DNA from: an uncultured Bacilli bacterium
GTDB taxonomy: Bacteria > Bacillota_I > Bacilli_A > RF39 > UBA660
NCBI GenBank assembly: GCA_948760655.1
Contig: CAQBKK010000003.1
Location: 1-37,233, forward strand
DNA length: 37,233 bases
Direction of reading: 5' to 3'
In this document: positions 6,946-17,083 of the stretch, one piece after another
Numbering within the stretch: the first letter of the stretch is position 1
How the letters are laid out: each line of letters opens with the position of its first letter
Translations under genes and position numbers: made by a program
Notes under the pieces: model-generated
Seen by the model: the letters and a program-made list of their open reading frames with translations, nothing else
The model's database searches: none
What the model was told of the DNA's origin: nothing

Positions 6946-8352
6946 TTAATTCTTATCCCTCATAAGTTTTAATACTGCAATTTGTTCTTTTCTCTTTTCT
7001 ATTGCATTTGGAAATACTCGGAACGCTTTTAACCAAACAGCATTATAAAATGCAAGTTCTTTTTCATTCATTCTAGGCGGCATATCTTCTTTTACTCCAT
7101 ATTTTTTTGAATATATACCTACTCTTTTACTAGGAGCCAATTTTCCTTTTTTAGTTAACGTTTGCATCTCGAATGTTTTCATATACGTTTCGGAGTTAAG
7201 AGGTAATCTTAGCGTTCCATATAGGTTATTTTTATAATAATATTCAATATAAAATCCCTCTTTATTTGGAAGTTTTTCTACATATAAACGATTTTCATCC
7301 CACGTAACATATTCAAAAATTTCTCTTTCATAGCATGTTTTTAATAATTTTATTAGCATTTCGAAATTAATATAGGGTTCATTTCTTTTTCGTTGTAATT
7401 CTAAAACTTCTTTTCCTTTTCTTAAATATTCTCTATCATAGTCTATGGAAGATTTTATTTTTTCTTTACTTTTACCATTTCCCATTTTGAGCATTAAAGA
7501 ACTCGTACTATGCAGTAAACTTAGAATTTCAGATTCTTTATCTACATTCGTAAGACGATATTCTTCTTTTAGTACTTCTTTATTCGTTATTCCTTTTATA
7601 TGCATTACTTTTCCTATTGTATAAGATAGTGGAAAATTGGCATTTACATCTGCATCTTGCGACACTTCATAAATGGCTTTAAAAAACAAATGCTTTGTTT
7701 CTTTTTCTATGCTTTCTGCTGAAAAACCAGATTTGGCTATAACAATGTCATACTTCCCTAGATTTTCTATTTTTTCACACAAATCCAAAAACGTAACATT
7801 CCATCCTTGATTTTTAAGTCGCATTTCTAGAATAAGTTTATTTATTTCTAAAAAATAATCAACATATAAAATTTGTAAATCTTTTTTTGATACCTCCCAA
7901 TCTTTTTCTTGTAAAAAAGCGAGTATTTGTTTACAAATTTGAGTATGATTTATAAATGGATGTTTTTCTCCATTTAAAATATACCATTTGGTTAGTTCTT
8001 CTGGTTTCTCTTCTTGGTAAATATCTACTTTATGCATTCTTACTTTTTTTAGAAGAAGTTCTTCTTTATAATCCATTTTATACTGATATAGTTCTACTCG
8101 CAAGATATTCTCTTTATTTTCCCATAATAAGTTTCTTAACTCTACATGGGTTATCCCTCTTTTGGCATGTTCAAAATAAACACTATATTCTTTTAATTTT
8201 TCTTTTTTATCTTTAAAATATTCATATGCGAAAGCTGGACTTTTAAACCAAGTAATTTTTTGAAATCCAAAACTTTTCATTTTATCATAATCTTCTTTTT
8301 CATGAGATACAAGAATTATATTTGTAAATCTTATTATGTATTCTTTTTTCAT
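6946..8352 (-). CDS. Hypothetical protein, 468 aa
   Basis: Not recognised. It is a soluble, charged protein with no signal peptide or membrane helix. The first 60 residues (IIRFTNIILVSHEKEDYDKM, then FKSPAFAYEYF) faintly recall a response-regulator-like alpha/beta fold, but a phospho-acceptor cannot be assigned. A middle segment KYDIVIAKSGFSAESIEKET and a C-terminal Lys-rich region are the only other landmarks. ATG start with GGAGACTCC just upstream; a TATACT box lies about 40 bases further up. It is read toward the sigma-like gene, which has its own promoter 61 bases on. A functional link between the two is only suggested by adjacency. Confidence 0.6.
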   Translation of the reverse strand: MKKEYIIRFTNIILVSHEKEDYDKMKSFGFQKITWFKSPAFAYEYFKDKKEKLKEYSVYFEHAKRGITHVELRNLLWENKENILRVELYQYKMDYKEELLLKKVRMHKVDIYQEEKPEELTKWYILNGEKHPFINHTQICKQILAFLQEKDWEVSKKDLQILYVDYFLEINKLILEMRLKNQGWNVTFLDLCEKIENLGKYDIVIAKSGFSAESIEKETKHLFFKAIYEVSQDADVNANFPLSYTIGKVMHIKGITNKEVLKEEYRLTNVDKESEILSLLHSTSSLMLKMGNGKSKEKIKSSIDYDREYLRKGKEVLELQRKRNEPYINFEMLIKLLKTCYEREIFEYVTWDENRLYVEKLPNKEGFYIEYYYKNNLYGTLRLPLNSETYMKTFEMQTLTKKGKLAPSKRVGIYSKKYGVKEDMPPRMNEKELAFYNAVWLKAFRVFPNAIEKRKEQIAVLKLMRDKN

Positions 8353-8404
8353 GGAGTCTCCTATTTTTATATTTTTCTTTCTAATTTAGTATACCAAAAT
8401 TTAT

Positions 8405-8456
8405 AACAAAAAAGAAGATTTTAGATCTCATAAATGAGAAAAAACCTTCTTTTTTT
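8405..8456 (-). terminator. Terminator after serS
   Basis: Long AT-rich hairpin, AAGAAGG...TCTCAT/ATGAGA...TCTTCTT, ending in T6 on the minus strand, directly after serS and before the promoter of the 468-aa gene. Confidence 0.75.
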
Positions 8457-8464
8457 AACAATAT

Positions 8465-9754
8465 TTATTTTTTAGGAATCAATTTATCTTTTCCACCCAT
8501 ATAAGGTTGTAAACTTTTGGGAATCAATACACTTCCATCTTCCTGTAAGTTATTTTCTAAGAATGCTATTAACATACGAGGTGGGGCAATAACGGTATTA
8601 TTTAAAGTATGGGCATATACTTTTTCTCCATCACTATTTTTATAACGTATTCCAAGACGTCTTGCTTGGGCATCCGTTAAATTTGAACAAGAACACACTT
8701 CAAAATATTTTTGTTGTCTTGGACTCCAAGCTTCAATATCACAAGAACGATATTTTAAATCTGCTAAGTCTCCGCTACAACATACAAGCTTACGAACTGG
8801 AATATCTAAACTTCTAAATAACTCAATAGAATATCCAGCCATTTTCTCGTACCAAGCATCACTCTCTTCTGGTTTACAAATCACTACCATTTCTTGTTTT
8901 TCAAATTGATGAATGCGGTAAACACCACGTTCTTCTATTCCATGCGCTCCTACCTCTTTACGAAAACAAGGTGAATAAGAAGTCATCGTAATAGGAAGTT
9001 CACTTTCCTTTAAAATTTGATCTTTAAACTTAGCAATCATTGAGTGTTCACTTGTACCAATCAAATACAAATCTTCCCCTTCTATTTTATACATCATGGC
9101 ATCCTTTTCTTCAAAAGACATAACTCCATCAACAGCATCACCATGAATCATAAAGGGAGGAATACAATACGTAAATCCTTTTTCAATCATAAAATCTCTT
9201 GCGTAAGCTAAAACAGCAGAATGAAGTCTTGCAATATCTCCCATTAAGTAATAAAAACCATTCCCACTAACTCTTCCTGCTGCTTCTTTATCTAAACCAT
9301 TAAAGGAAGCCATTATATCACTATGATAAGGAATATCAAAAGAAGGCACAACTGCTTCTCCAAATCTCTCTTCTTCTACATTTTTAGAATCATCTTCTCC
9401 AATAGGAACATCACTTGCAATAATATTGGGAATGAGCATCATTTTATTTTTAATTTCTTCTCTTAAAACATTTTCTTGTTCTTCTAAAGCAGCAATCTCA
9501 CTTTTCATTTCAGTTACTTTACTTTTTAATTCTTCAGCATCACTCGTCTTTTTCTCTTGCATCAAAATACCAATTTCTTTACTCATTTTATTGCATTCAC
9601 TTTTTAAAGTATCATTTTTAGTTTGCGTTTCACGAAGCATTCTATCTTTTTCTCGAACTTCATCTACTAAACTATTTTTATGTTCTTGAAATTTCTTTTT
9701 GTTATTCTCTTTTACGAGTTCGGGATTTTCTCTTATTAATTTAATATCTATCAT
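8465..9754 (-). CDS. serS: Serine--tRNA ligase
   Basis: Charges tRNA-Ser (and tRNA-Sec where present). Residues 1-105 are the two-helix coiled-coil arm that grips the long variable arm of tRNA-Ser. The class II core follows: motif 2 around PCFRKEVGAHGIEERGVYRIHQF and motif 3 near NNTVIAPPRMLIAFLEN. Length is standard at 429 aa. Its ATG overlaps the TGA stop of the HD-domain gene (ATGA), so the two are translationally coupled. The serS stop is followed by a terminator, so this is a two-gene operon. Confidence 0.97.
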   Translation of the reverse strand: MIDIKLIRENPELVKENNKKKFQEHKNSLVDEVREKDRMLRETQTKNDTLKSECNKMSKEIGILMQEKKTSDAEELKSKVTEMKSEIAALEEQENVLREEIKNKMMLIPNIIASDVPIGEDDSKNVEEERFGEAVVPSFDIPYHSDIMASFNGLDKEAAGRVSGNGFYYLMGDIARLHSAVLAYARDFMIEKGFTYCIPPFMIHGDAVDGVMSFEEKDAMMYKIEGEDLYLIGTSEHSMIAKFKDQILKESELPITMTSYSPCFRKEVGAHGIEERGVYRIHQFEKQEMVVICKPEESDAWYEKMAGYSIELFRSLDIPVRKLVCCSGDLADLKYRSCDIEAWSPRQQKYFEVCSCSNLTDAQARRLGIRYKNSDGEKVYAHTLNNTVIAPPRMLIAFLENNLQEDGSVLIPKSLQPYMGGKDKLIPKK

Positions 9755-10530
9755 TTTTTCTTGCTCCTTTTTCGTTCTAATTTTACTTCTTCAATACGTT
9801 CTTCAAATAAGGGGATATAAGGAATGTACTTGGTCTGTGCTTTATGCTTTGCATCTGGTGGCAAATTTTTCGTACGTTTTTCACTCTGATTATTTAACAT
9901 ATCTTTTAATTTTGTTTTTAAAACCCTTAGGCTATTCGAAGGTAAAACCCTTTTTCTAATATAGCTATCATAGGTAGGATAAAGTTCTTTATCTCTAGTT
10001 AAAATACTAACATCTTGGACGATACTTTCAGGAAATTTAAAAATATAACGTAAACTATCTAAAGTCAAATATCCGTCTTCTACGACGTCATGCAATAGAC
10101 CAACAACTTTTTCATTTTTGAAATCCAAAGCATCTGAAACAGATAGTAAATGCCATGACTGAGGATTATTAGAGCGATCGGTTCTTTCCGCATAAATTCT
10201 TCCAATAATTACGAATGCTCTCCAATAAAGATCTGAAATATTGGCAATATATTGAATTTCATTATCAGTAAACCAACGTTTGACTGCAATAGAATCAATC
10301 ATCCCACTAGGAATTCCTATACGTTTCAATTCTTTTAAAGAGATTTTTTCTTTACAATCTTCCGTTATTTTTGGATTTGTTTCCTTACTAAAAAGCTCAA
10401 TACAAACTTGTTCTATTTCTGAAATTTCAAAAGGAATTTCATCCAACTCTACTTTTTTATTTTTCTCTTTACATTCTAGGATAAATGTCTTTAAATCCTC
10501 TAATCTTTTTTCCTTTTCTATAACTCCCAT
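9751..10530 (-). CDS. HD-domain protein (RelA/SpoT-hydrolase-like)
   Basis: A protein of about 259 aa with an HD phosphohydrolase motif, VVGLLHDVVEDGYLTLDSL, which is the HDxxED signature of (p)ppGpp hydrolase-type domains. A basic segment LKTKLKDMLNN follows, where the family has the metal-binding D. There is no synthetase or TGS domain, so it may hydrolyse (p)ppGpp or another nucleotide; the substrate is unproven. The annotated start is the ATG at 10530, five bases after GGGGGA; the -10 box at 10577-10582 places the transcript start too close to a GTG at 10572 for that to be used. Overlaps serS by four bases. The C-terminus is very Lys/Arg rich. Confidence 0.75.
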   Translation of the reverse strand: MGVIEKEKRLEDLKTFILECKEKNKKVELDEIPFEISEIEQVCIELFSKETNPKITEDCKEKISLKELKRIGIPSGMIDSIAVKRWFTDNEIQYIANISDLYWRAFVIIGRIYAERTDRSNNPQSWHLLSVSDALDFKNEKVVGLLHDVVEDGYLTLDSLRYIFKFPESIVQDVSILTRDKELYPTYDSYIRKRVLPSNSLRVLKTKLKDMLNNQSEKRTKNLPPDAKHKAQTKYIPYIPLFEERIEEVKLERKRSKKK

Positions 10531-10576
10531 ATAATCCCCCATATAACCCTTATGTCTCACTTTTACAGCCACCTTA

Positions 10577-10605
10577 AGTATAACACAATTTCTTTTTCTT
10601 TTTAA
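10577..10605 (-). promoter_or_regulatory. Promoter of the HD-serS operon
   Basis: TATACT (10582-10577) with a weak TTAAAA -35 (10605-10600) and a 17-base spacer. Confidence 0.5.
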
Positions 10606-10743
10606 TATATTTACAAATAATTTCTCTTTTTTCTTTGGTTTAGTGCTATACTACTTATAGATTTTAATTCATTTTTATAAACTCTCCTTTTTTGGAAATT
10701 TAGTAAAAGGCATTAAAATAAAATTTTTTAAGGAGGGATAGAA

Positions 10744-10926
10744 ATGCAAGACAAAAAAATAAAATGCAAAATTTGTGGAACAGAATTCGATTTTACCAGC
10801 GGACAACAAGAATTCTTTCAAGAACACAATTTGAGTGAACCCAAAAAATGCAAAACTTGTAAAGAAAAAGAAAAACAAGAAAAAAAGAGAAACAATCAAA
10901 ACAACACTTATCAAAAAGTTGCATAG
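10744..10926 (+). CDS. Small zinc-ribbon protein (60 aa)
   Basis: Contains two CxxC pairs, KCKICGTEFDFTSGQQEFF and then KKCKTCKEK, in the arrangement of the short zinc-ribbon family (zf-trcl type) found alone in many Firmicutes. The role of that family is unknown; nucleic-acid or ribosome contact is often supposed. Excellent ribosome site (AAGGAGGGATAG) before the ATG. The tail is Lys/Gln/Asn rich. Convergent with thrS; the two share the terminator at 10927-10956. Ends in TAG, showing that amber is used as a stop in this genome. Confidence 0.85.
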   Translation: MQDKKIKCKICGTEFDFTSGQQEFFQEHNLSEPKKCKTCKEKEKQEKKRNNQNNTYQKVA

Positions 10927-10956
10927 AAAAATTCGCAGTTATGTGTGCGAATTTTT
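10927..10956. terminator. Bidirectional terminator between zinc-ribbon gene and thrS
   Basis: Perfect 11-bp arms AAAAATTCGCA (10927-10937) and TGCGAATTTTT (10946-10956), with T-rich tails in both directions. Confidence 0.85.
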
Positions 10957-12709
10957 ATTTTTTATTTACAATCGTATCTTTTAAAAGCTCTACGAACTCT
11001 TCTTTTGAAACAATTGTGGTTGCATCACTTCCATGCACACGATATGAAATTGCTTTTTCATCTACTTCTTTTTGTCCTAACACAAGCGTAAATGGTATCT
11101 TACGAATAACACTTTCACGCATACGATAGCCTACTTTTTCTTCTCTATCGTCTAGTTCTACACGAATATTTTCACTTGCAAGTAAGTCATAAATCTCTTT
11201 GGCGTATTCTTGGTGATAAGCATTATTAACAGGCAAAATATTCACTTGTACTGGTGAGAGCCACGTAGGAAGAGACCCTTTAGTTTCCTCTAAGTAGTAG
11301 GCAATAAAACGATCGATGGAACCAAATACCGCTCTATGTAAAACCACTGGGCTTTTCTTTTCACCATCTTTATCTACATATGTCAAATTAAATTTCATAG
11401 GTAAACAAAAATCTAGCTGACAAGTCGATAATGTATATTCATTTCCAACCGCTGGACGAACCTGTACGTCGAGTTTCGGTCCATAGAAAGCTGCCTCCCC
11501 TATTTTTTCAACATAAGGAATACCAATTCCATTTAAAACTTCTCTTAATTTATTTTCAGCGTTGTCCCACATTTCATCATCTGGATAATATTTTACCTTA
11601 TCGTTCTTATCTCTTAGAGATAATTCAAAATGATAATCTGTAATATGAAGTTCTTTATATACTTCTAAAATCAAATTTACAACAGATGCAAATTCTGCCT
11701 CAATTTGCTCAGGTGTTACAAATAAATGAGCGTCGTTTTGGCAAAAACTTCTTACTCTCTCAATTCCTTTTAAAGCTCCACTTGCTTCAAACCGACAATC
11801 TCTTGCAATTTCCCCAATACGAATCGGTAAATCACGATAAGAATGGATACTATCTGCATAAATCATCATATGGTGTGGACAATTCATTGGACGAAGAACA
11901 AACTCTTCTCCTTCCACTTCCATTTTTGGAAACATACTATCTTGGTAGTGATCCCAGTGTCCACTTGTCTTATAAAGTTCAACATTCCCAAGAGGGGGTG
12001 TTAAAACATGTTTGTATCCTAACTTTCTTTCTTTTCCTTTAATATAGTTTTCAAGTGTTTCCCAAACAATATAACCATTGGGTAAATACATAGGAAGCCC
12101 CTTTCCCACTAAATCATTCGTTGTAAAAATTCCTAATTCTTTCCCCAGTTTACGGTGGTCGCGGTTTTTAGCTTCTTCAAGTTCATCTAAATAAGCATTT
12201 AACTCCTCTTCCGTTGAAAAGCAAACCCCATAAATACGTTGTAAAACTTTGTTATTTACATCCCCCTTCCAATAAGCACCGCTAAACTTAAGCAATTTAA
12301 AATTTTTGCATTCTTTTACTGTATCTACATGTGGGCCTCGACAAAGGTCTGTAAAATCCCCTTGTGTATAGGTAGAAATTGTAGTATTTTCTTCATCCAT
12401 TCTATTAATCAAATCTAGTTTATAAGGGTCATTTTTAAATTGTTCAAGGGCATCCTTCTTACTAATTTCATTTCTGACAATTCGTTTGCCATCTTTTGCT
12501 ATTTTTTTCATTTCTTTAGAAATGGTTTCGATGTCACTATCTGTTATCACTTTATCTCCTAAATCGACATCGTAATAGAATCCCGTTTCAATAACAGGCC
12601 CTACCCAAAATTTTGCATCTGGCCAAATATGTTTAATCGCTTGAGCCATCATGTGCGCACAACTATGATTTAATTTATTTAATTTTTCATCTTCTTTAAA
12701 ATTTATCAT
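10955..12709 (-). CDS. thrS: Threonine--tRNA ligase, without TGS domain
   Basis: Charges tRNA-Thr. At 584 aa it begins directly with the editing domain (LNHSCAHMMAQAI, the HxxxH motif; DLCRGPHV, the second zinc/editing motif), so the about 60-residue N-terminal TGS domain usual in bacteria is missing. The class II core follows (RPMNCPHHMMIY; FCQNDAHLFVTPEQIEAEF; QLDFCLPMKFNLTY) and then the anticodon-binding domain. The editing residues are intact. The ATG overlaps the stop of the preceding gene (ATGA). Controlled by the T-box(Thr) at 13203-13370, read through the interrupted gene in between. Confidence 0.97.
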   Translation of the reverse strand: MINFKEDEKLNKLNHSCAHMMAQAIKHIWPDAKFWVGPVIETGFYYDVDLGDKVITDSDIETISKEMKKIAKDGKRIVRNEISKKDALEQFKNDPYKLDLINRMDEENTTISTYTQGDFTDLCRGPHVDTVKECKNFKLLKFSGAYWKGDVNNKVLQRIYGVCFSTEEELNAYLDELEEAKNRDHRKLGKELGIFTTNDLVGKGLPMYLPNGYIVWETLENYIKGKERKLGYKHVLTPPLGNVELYKTSGHWDHYQDSMFPKMEVEGEEFVLRPMNCPHHMMIYADSIHSYRDLPIRIGEIARDCRFEASGALKGIERVRSFCQNDAHLFVTPEQIEAEFASVVNLILEVYKELHITDYHFELSLRDKNDKVKYYPDDEMWDNAENKLREVLNGIGIPYVEKIGEAAFYGPKLDVQVRPAVGNEYTLSTCQLDFCLPMKFNLTYVDKDGEKKSPVVLHRAVFGSIDRFIAYYLEETKGSLPTWLSPVQVNILPVNNAYHQEYAKEIYDLLASENIRVELDDREEKVGYRMRESVIRKIPFTLVLGQKEVDEKAISYRVHGSDATTIVSKEEFVELLKDTIVNKK

Positions 12710-13188
12710 CTTTTTCTCTCCTCACTTTTATTTTCTAACTCTTCTTCTATAAAATTATATTCAATCTCTTCAAATTTCTTTGTTTCTAGAGAATATATGT
12801 TAAACGTAAACTCCTCTTTTTGATTTTCTTTCAGAATTCTTTTCATCGGTGAATATGCTTTACTTTCCCTAATATTCTCTGGTAGATTCACAAGATAGGC
12901 AAATGGTTCTTTAGAATTTACTAAAGAAATATTAGAAGCTAAATAAATAATTTCCATATTTCGAATTACTACGAGTCCTGCTTCTGCCAAAGCCTTATCA
13001 AGTACTACCCAATCTTTAAAATTAATTTTATAGGGTGAATGATAAATAACATTTGCAAACTTTTTTGAATGCTTTAGCTAATTATGAAAGTAATCTAAAT
13101 GAAATGTTATTCCCTTTTTAACAGGAATTTTTTCTACTATACCATCAGGGTACAAAAGAACAATGGCTTGACTTCTTAAATCTTCCAT
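12706..13188 (-). pseudogene. Hypothetical protein gene with in-frame amber codon, thrS operon
   Basis: One continuous frame of 160 codons, from the ATG at 13188 (ribosome site GGAGGTG) to a TGA overlapping the thrS start, broken only by TAG at codon 37 (13080-13078). The part before reads MEDLRSQAIVLLYPDGIVEK; the part after reads like normal protein (FANVIYHSPYKINFKDW, VVLDKALAEAGLVVIRN). No family is recognised. The frame is intact after the stop, so the mutation is recent, is suppressed, or is a base error. Translation of thrS could need coupling to this frame. No obvious ribosome site precedes an internal restart. Confidence 0.7.
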
Positions 13189-13202
13189 AATCACCTCCAA
13201 AA

Positions 13203-13370
13203 ACAAAAAACGCAAGATTACTCACTAAGGAGCAATGACTTGCGGTACCATCCTTTATTATACTTAATTTTTGATAACGGCTTTTAGACCGGGGAGTATG
13301 AATCCCTCTAGAAAGTAGTAACAGAATAATCTCTTTATTCATTTTCACCAACCATGAACTCTCTTAAAAA
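13203..13370 (-). promoter_or_regulatory. T-box leader, threonine specific
   Basis: T-box core GGATGGTACCGC (13253-13242). Stem I carries GTTGGTGAAAATG and a specifier ACT (Thr) followed by ACTT, the same context as GCT in the Ala leader. The terminator has arms CGCAAG/CTTGCG plus ATTGCTC/GAGTAAT, then TTTTTT. A TATAAT lies upstream at 13381-13376 with a poor -35. It should raise thrS expression when tRNA-Thr is uncharged. Confidence 0.9.
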
Positions 13371-13439
13371 GAAAAATTATACTATCTTGTCTTTCATCAC
13401 AGATTTATGCATTTACTATAGCATTTTAAAGAGGCAGTG

Positions 13440-14714
13440 TCAATTTTTTAATGCAGTGATAGGAACAACAATCACTCCATCTTCTCTTTTATAAGCTGCA
13501 GTAGACATTCCACAAATAACAATCAACGCATTTGGTGTTTTCATATTCTCTTTTACCATTTTTTCTTTTATCTTAAGTAAATTTGTAGCTGCTTCTTCTA
13601 TTTTATTTGCACCAAGTTTTATTTCAATTGCAGCATAACTTGCATCTTCTAATTCAACAATGGCATCAATCTCACAATTATCATAATCTTGATAATGAAA
13701 TACTTGTGCATTAAAAGTACTTGCATATATTGTAAGATCTCTTTCTACAAGTGCTTCAAACAAAAATCCTAAAGTCTCTAAATCTCCCATCAACTTATCT
13801 TCATTTAAATTTAATAAAGATGCTGCAATAGAAGGATCTACAAAATGTCTTTTTTCTTTTTGTTTAATTCGTACACTTGAACGTACTTTAGGAGAAAACG
13901 GTTTTTGATTTGAAAGCAAATATAACTTTTCAAAAATATTTAAATAATCTGATACAGTTTCTACATCAATGCTACTCGAATCATTTTCTTCTATATCCTC
14001 TTTTAATTTGTTTATGGAAACGGTAGTTGTTTCATTACGAGCAAGTGTTCTAAGTAACAATTTCATTTTAATAGTATCTCTTTTTATTCCATCTACACGA
14101 TACGCATCATCATCAATAATCTCATTAACATATTGTTTAGGAATTAGAGTTGCATTTTCTATAGATAAATCCAAACTTCCAGGCCATCCGCCTCTTAAAA
14201 TCAATCGAATAAGTTCTTTTAAACTTACATTTCCAGTAAGTTTATTTTTTATGTTATTTTTACAAATATCTTCTAAAGAAATTTCTCCACTAGAATCTCC
14301 CGATTCAAAAAGACTCATAGGATACATCCTTAATTTTCCAATTCTTCCCGCTCCTGAATGCATAATTCCTTTATGATTTGGTGTTGCAGAACCCGTCAAA
14401 ATAAACTTTCCTTTTTTTTGATCTAAATCACATTTATATCTTACAGCATCCCATATAGAAGGAACTTCACTCCATTCATCAATAAGTCGAGGATATTCTC
14501 CGTCCAAAATTGCATTTACATCAAGTTTTGCAATTTCTCTATTTTGAAAATTATTGAAAGGATCTCCTACTAAAAATTCACTATTTGCATGAAAGCGTGA
14601 TGTCCATGTTTTTCCACACCATTTCGGGCCTTCAATACAAACAGCACCAAAAGTTTCTAAATATTGTTTAACTTTACTATCAATTAATCTTTTCTTATAA
14701 TTACTTTCTTCCAT
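13440..14714 (-). CDS. AAA-type ATPase with DUF4143 domain
   Basis: A 424-aa member of the AAA_14/DUF4143 group. Walker A is GPKWCGKTWTS near residue 30, the Walker B region LIDEWSEVPSIW near 80, and a sensor-like FILTGSATP near 125. The C-terminal DUF4143 part includes KRHFVDPSIAASLLNL and a PD-(D/E)XK-like tail, CEIDAIVELEDASYAAIEIK. These proteins are common as stand-alone accessory genes; their biochemical role is not settled. Single gene: T-box leader on one side, clpB convergent in order on the same strand on the other. ATG start behind GGGTGATT. Confidence 0.88.
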   Translation of the reverse strand: MEESNYKKRLIDSKVKQYLETFGAVCIEGPKWCGKTWTSRFHANSEFLVGDPFNNFQNREIAKLDVNAILDGEYPRLIDEWSEVPSIWDAVRYKCDLDQKKGKFILTGSATPNHKGIMHSGAGRIGKLRMYPMSLFESGDSSGEISLEDICKNNIKNKLTGNVSLKELIRLILRGGWPGSLDLSIENATLIPKQYVNEIIDDDAYRVDGIKRDTIKMKLLLRTLARNETTTVSINKLKEDIEENDSSSIDVETVSDYLNIFEKLYLLSNQKPFSPKVRSSVRIKQKEKRHFVDPSIAASLLNLNEDKLMGDLETLGFLFEALVERDLTIYASTFNAQVFHYQDYDNCEIDAIVELEDASYAAIEIKLGANKIEEAATNLLKIKEKMVKENMKTPNALIVICGMSTAAYKREDGVIVVPITALKN

Positions 14715-14856
14715 TAAAAAGAATCACCCAATACAATTATACACTTATTTTAAAAAAATAACTATACTATTCCGTTATTTTTTGTATTTTCATTCCGATA
14801 TTTTTTAAATGTAGAATCCGACGTTTTTATACATAAAAACAAAAAGAAATGTATTC

Positions 14857-16968
14857 CTACACTTCCTTTATATCTATTTCATAAGCATCATTTTTATAAT
14901 CAATCACCAAAGTATCATTAAACTTTACTTTATCTTCTAGTATTAAATTAGCAAGCAAAGTTTCTATATTTCTTGTAACATAACGTTTTATCGGACGAGC
15001 TCCATAATTTTTATCATACGACTCTTCTATAATCTTTTCTCTAGCAACTTCCGTAAGTTCAATTTGAATATTGCTTGGTACCAAACGATTTTCTACTTCG
15101 TGAATAATTTTATCTAAAATATCATGAATCACATTTTTCGTTAAAGACTTAAAAATAATAATCTCATCAATACGATTAATAAACTCAGGACGGAAAGTAC
15201 TTTTAAGCGTATTCATAACTAAGCTTTCACTAGCTTCATTTTCTTCCAAAATATATTCACTACCCAAATTACTTGTCATAATAATGATGGTATTTTTAAA
15301 ATCAATCGTTCTTCCTTGACTATCCGTAATTCGTCCATCATCTAAGATTTGCAACAATATATTAAAGACATCTCTATGTGCTTTTTCAATTTCATCAAAT
15401 AATACAATTGAAAATGGATTTCTTCTAACAGCCTCTGTAAGTTGTCCGCCTTCATCATACCCAACATATCCTGGAGGAGCTCCCACCAAACGGCTCACGT
15501 TAAAAGCCTCCATATACTCGGAACAATCAATTCGCACCATATGTCGTTCATCATCAAATAACTCATTGGCTAAAGATTTAGCTACCTCTGTTTTACCGAC
15601 TCCTGTTGGTCCTAAGAAAATAAACGAGCCAATAGGACGATTGGGATCTTTAATTCCACTTCTCGCTCTTTTAATCGCCTCAGATACTAATTTTAAAGCT
15701 TCATCTTGTCCTTTTACACGAACACGTAAATTTTCTTCTAAACGAAGTAACTTTTCTTTTTCACCACTCACTAACTTAGAAACAGGAATATTGGTCCATT
15801 TGGAAACAACAGATGCAATATCCTCATCGCTAACTGTATCCGAAAGCATAGAACTTGTTGCATTCTTTTTCAAAGTTTCTAACTCTTTTTCAAGTTCTGG
15901 AATTACTCCGTGACGAAGTTTCGCACTCGTCTCTAAATCATAATTATTTTCGGCCATAGAAAGCTTATGACGCGCACTTTCTAATTCTTCCTTTTTGCTA
16001 TTTACCTTCTCATTAATCCCCTTTTCTTCTTCCCATTTAGTACGTAATTCGCTTTCTTTCGCCTTCAAAGTTTCTAGTTCTGTCTTAATCGTTTCTAAAC
16101 GACTCTTTGATAGTTCATCTTTTTCCTTTTTTAAAGCTTCCCTTTCAATTTCAAGGCGCATAATATCACGTGTTAAAGTATCTAGAGCAACTGGAACAGA
16201 ATCCATTTGCATTTTTATAGTGGCACAAGCTTCATCTACTAAATCGATTGCCTTATCGGGTAAAAAACGATCTGTGATGTATCGGTCACTAAGAGTTGCA
16301 GCAGCAACTAACGCATTATCCTTAATATCTACTTTATGATACACTTCAAAACGTTCTTTTAATCCTCTTAAAATAGTAATAGTATCCATGACTGTTGGTT
16401 GTTTAACTAACACTTTTTGTAAACGTCTTTCTAGTGCTCCATCTTTTTCTATATATTTTCGATACTCATTTAGAGTAGTTGCACCTATTAATTTAATTTC
16501 ACCACGAGCAAGCATTGGTTTTAACATATTTCCTGCGTCCATGGCACCAGACTCACCCGCACCAACAATCATGTGAATTTCATCAATAAACATAATGATA
16601 GAACCATCACTATCTTTAATTTCTTTTAACACTGCTTTCAGTCGCTCTTCAAACTCTCCACGATACTTCGCACCAGCAACTAATGCTCCCATATCCAGTT
16701 CAAATATCTTTTTATTTTTTAAACTATTTGGTACATCTCCTGCAACAATACGTTCTGCAAGTCCTTCCACAATGGCAGTCTTTCCAACACCAGGTTCTCC
16801 AATTAAAACAGGATTATTCTTTGTTTTCCGAGATAAAATACGAATCACATCCCGTATTTCCTCATCTCTTCCTATTACGGGATCTAATTTGTTGTCTATT
16901 ACGCTTTGTACAATATCTCGTCCATATTTTTCTAAAACATTTACGTTTTCTTCTCCATTATTATACAT
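14857..16968 (-). CDS. clpB: ATP-dependent disaggregase ClpB, lacking the N-terminal domain
   Basis: Hsp104/ClpB chaperone that pulls aggregated proteins apart with DnaK. At 703 aa it starts at [20 protein letters not shown], so the usual about 150-residue N-domain is missing. First AAA module: [16 protein letters not shown] long coiled-coil middle domain (about residues 240-370) marks ClpB rather than ClpC. Second AAA module: [25 protein letters not shown], with sensor 2 in GARPIKRYV. No ClpP-binding loop is visible. Start ATG with GGAGGGATAG. A strong promoter with a CIRCE operator precedes it, so it belongs to the HrcA heat-shock regulon. Confidence 0.96.
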   Translation of the reverse strand: MYNNGEENVNVLEKYGRDIVQSVIDNKLDPVIGRDEEIRDVIRILSRKTKNNPVLIGEPGVGKTAIVEGLAERIVAGDVPNSLKNKKIFELDMGALVAGAKYRGEFEERLKAVLKEIKDSDGSIIMFIDEIHMIVGAGESGAMDAGNMLKPMLARGEIKLIGATTLNEYRKYIEKDGALERRLQKVLVKQPTVMDTITILRGLKERFEVYHKVDIKDNALVAAATLSDRYITDRFLPDKAIDLVDEACATIKMQMDSVPVALDTLTRDIMRLEIEREALKKEKDELSKSRLETIKTELETLKAKESELRTKWEEEKGINEKVNSKKEELESARHKLSMAENNYDLETSAKLRHGVIPELEKELETLKKNATSSMLSDTVSDEDIASVVSKWTNIPVSKLVSGEKEKLLRLEENLRVRVKGQDEALKLVSEAIKRARSGIKDPNRPIGSFIFLGPTGVGKTEVAKSLANELFDDERHMVRIDCSEYMEAFNVSRLVGAPPGYVGYDEGGQLTEAVRRNPFSIVLFDEIEKAHRDVFNILLQILDDGRITDSQGRTIDFKNTIIIMTSNLGSEYILEENEASESLVMNTLKSTFRPEFINRIDEIIIFKSLTKNVIHDILDKIIHEVENRLVPSNIQIELTEVAREKIIEESYDKNYGARPIKRYVTRNIETLLANLILEDKVKFNDTLVIDYKNDAYEIDIKEV

Positions 16969-16992
16969 AACTATCCCTCCATTTCGTTACTT

Positions 16993-17034
16993 ATTATATA
17001 CCTATCATTAGCACTTGTCAATATGGAGTGCCAA
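16993..17034 (-). promoter_or_regulatory. clpB promoter with CIRCE operator
   Basis: Promoter TTGACA (17021-17016), 17-base spacer, TATAAT (16998-16993). CIRCE half-sites TTAGCACTT (17008-17016) and GAGTGCCAA (17026-17034) are separated by nine bases and match the consensus TTAGCACTC-N9-GAGTGCTAA in 16 of 18 positions. The -35 lies inside CIRCE, so HrcA binding would block RNA polymerase. Confidence 0.93.
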
Positions 17035-17083
17035 ATCACTTTTTTCCAGCTTGAAATGAAGAAAATTTTTTTATAAAAAAACC

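Noticed and set aside
10675..10914. Minus-strand ORF opposite the zinc-ribbon gene
   Set aside because: Phe-rich shadow frame without a ribosome site.
13145..13351. ORF inside the T-box(Thr) leader
   Set aside because: Consists of the structured leader and its terminator; the real start is ATG at 13188.
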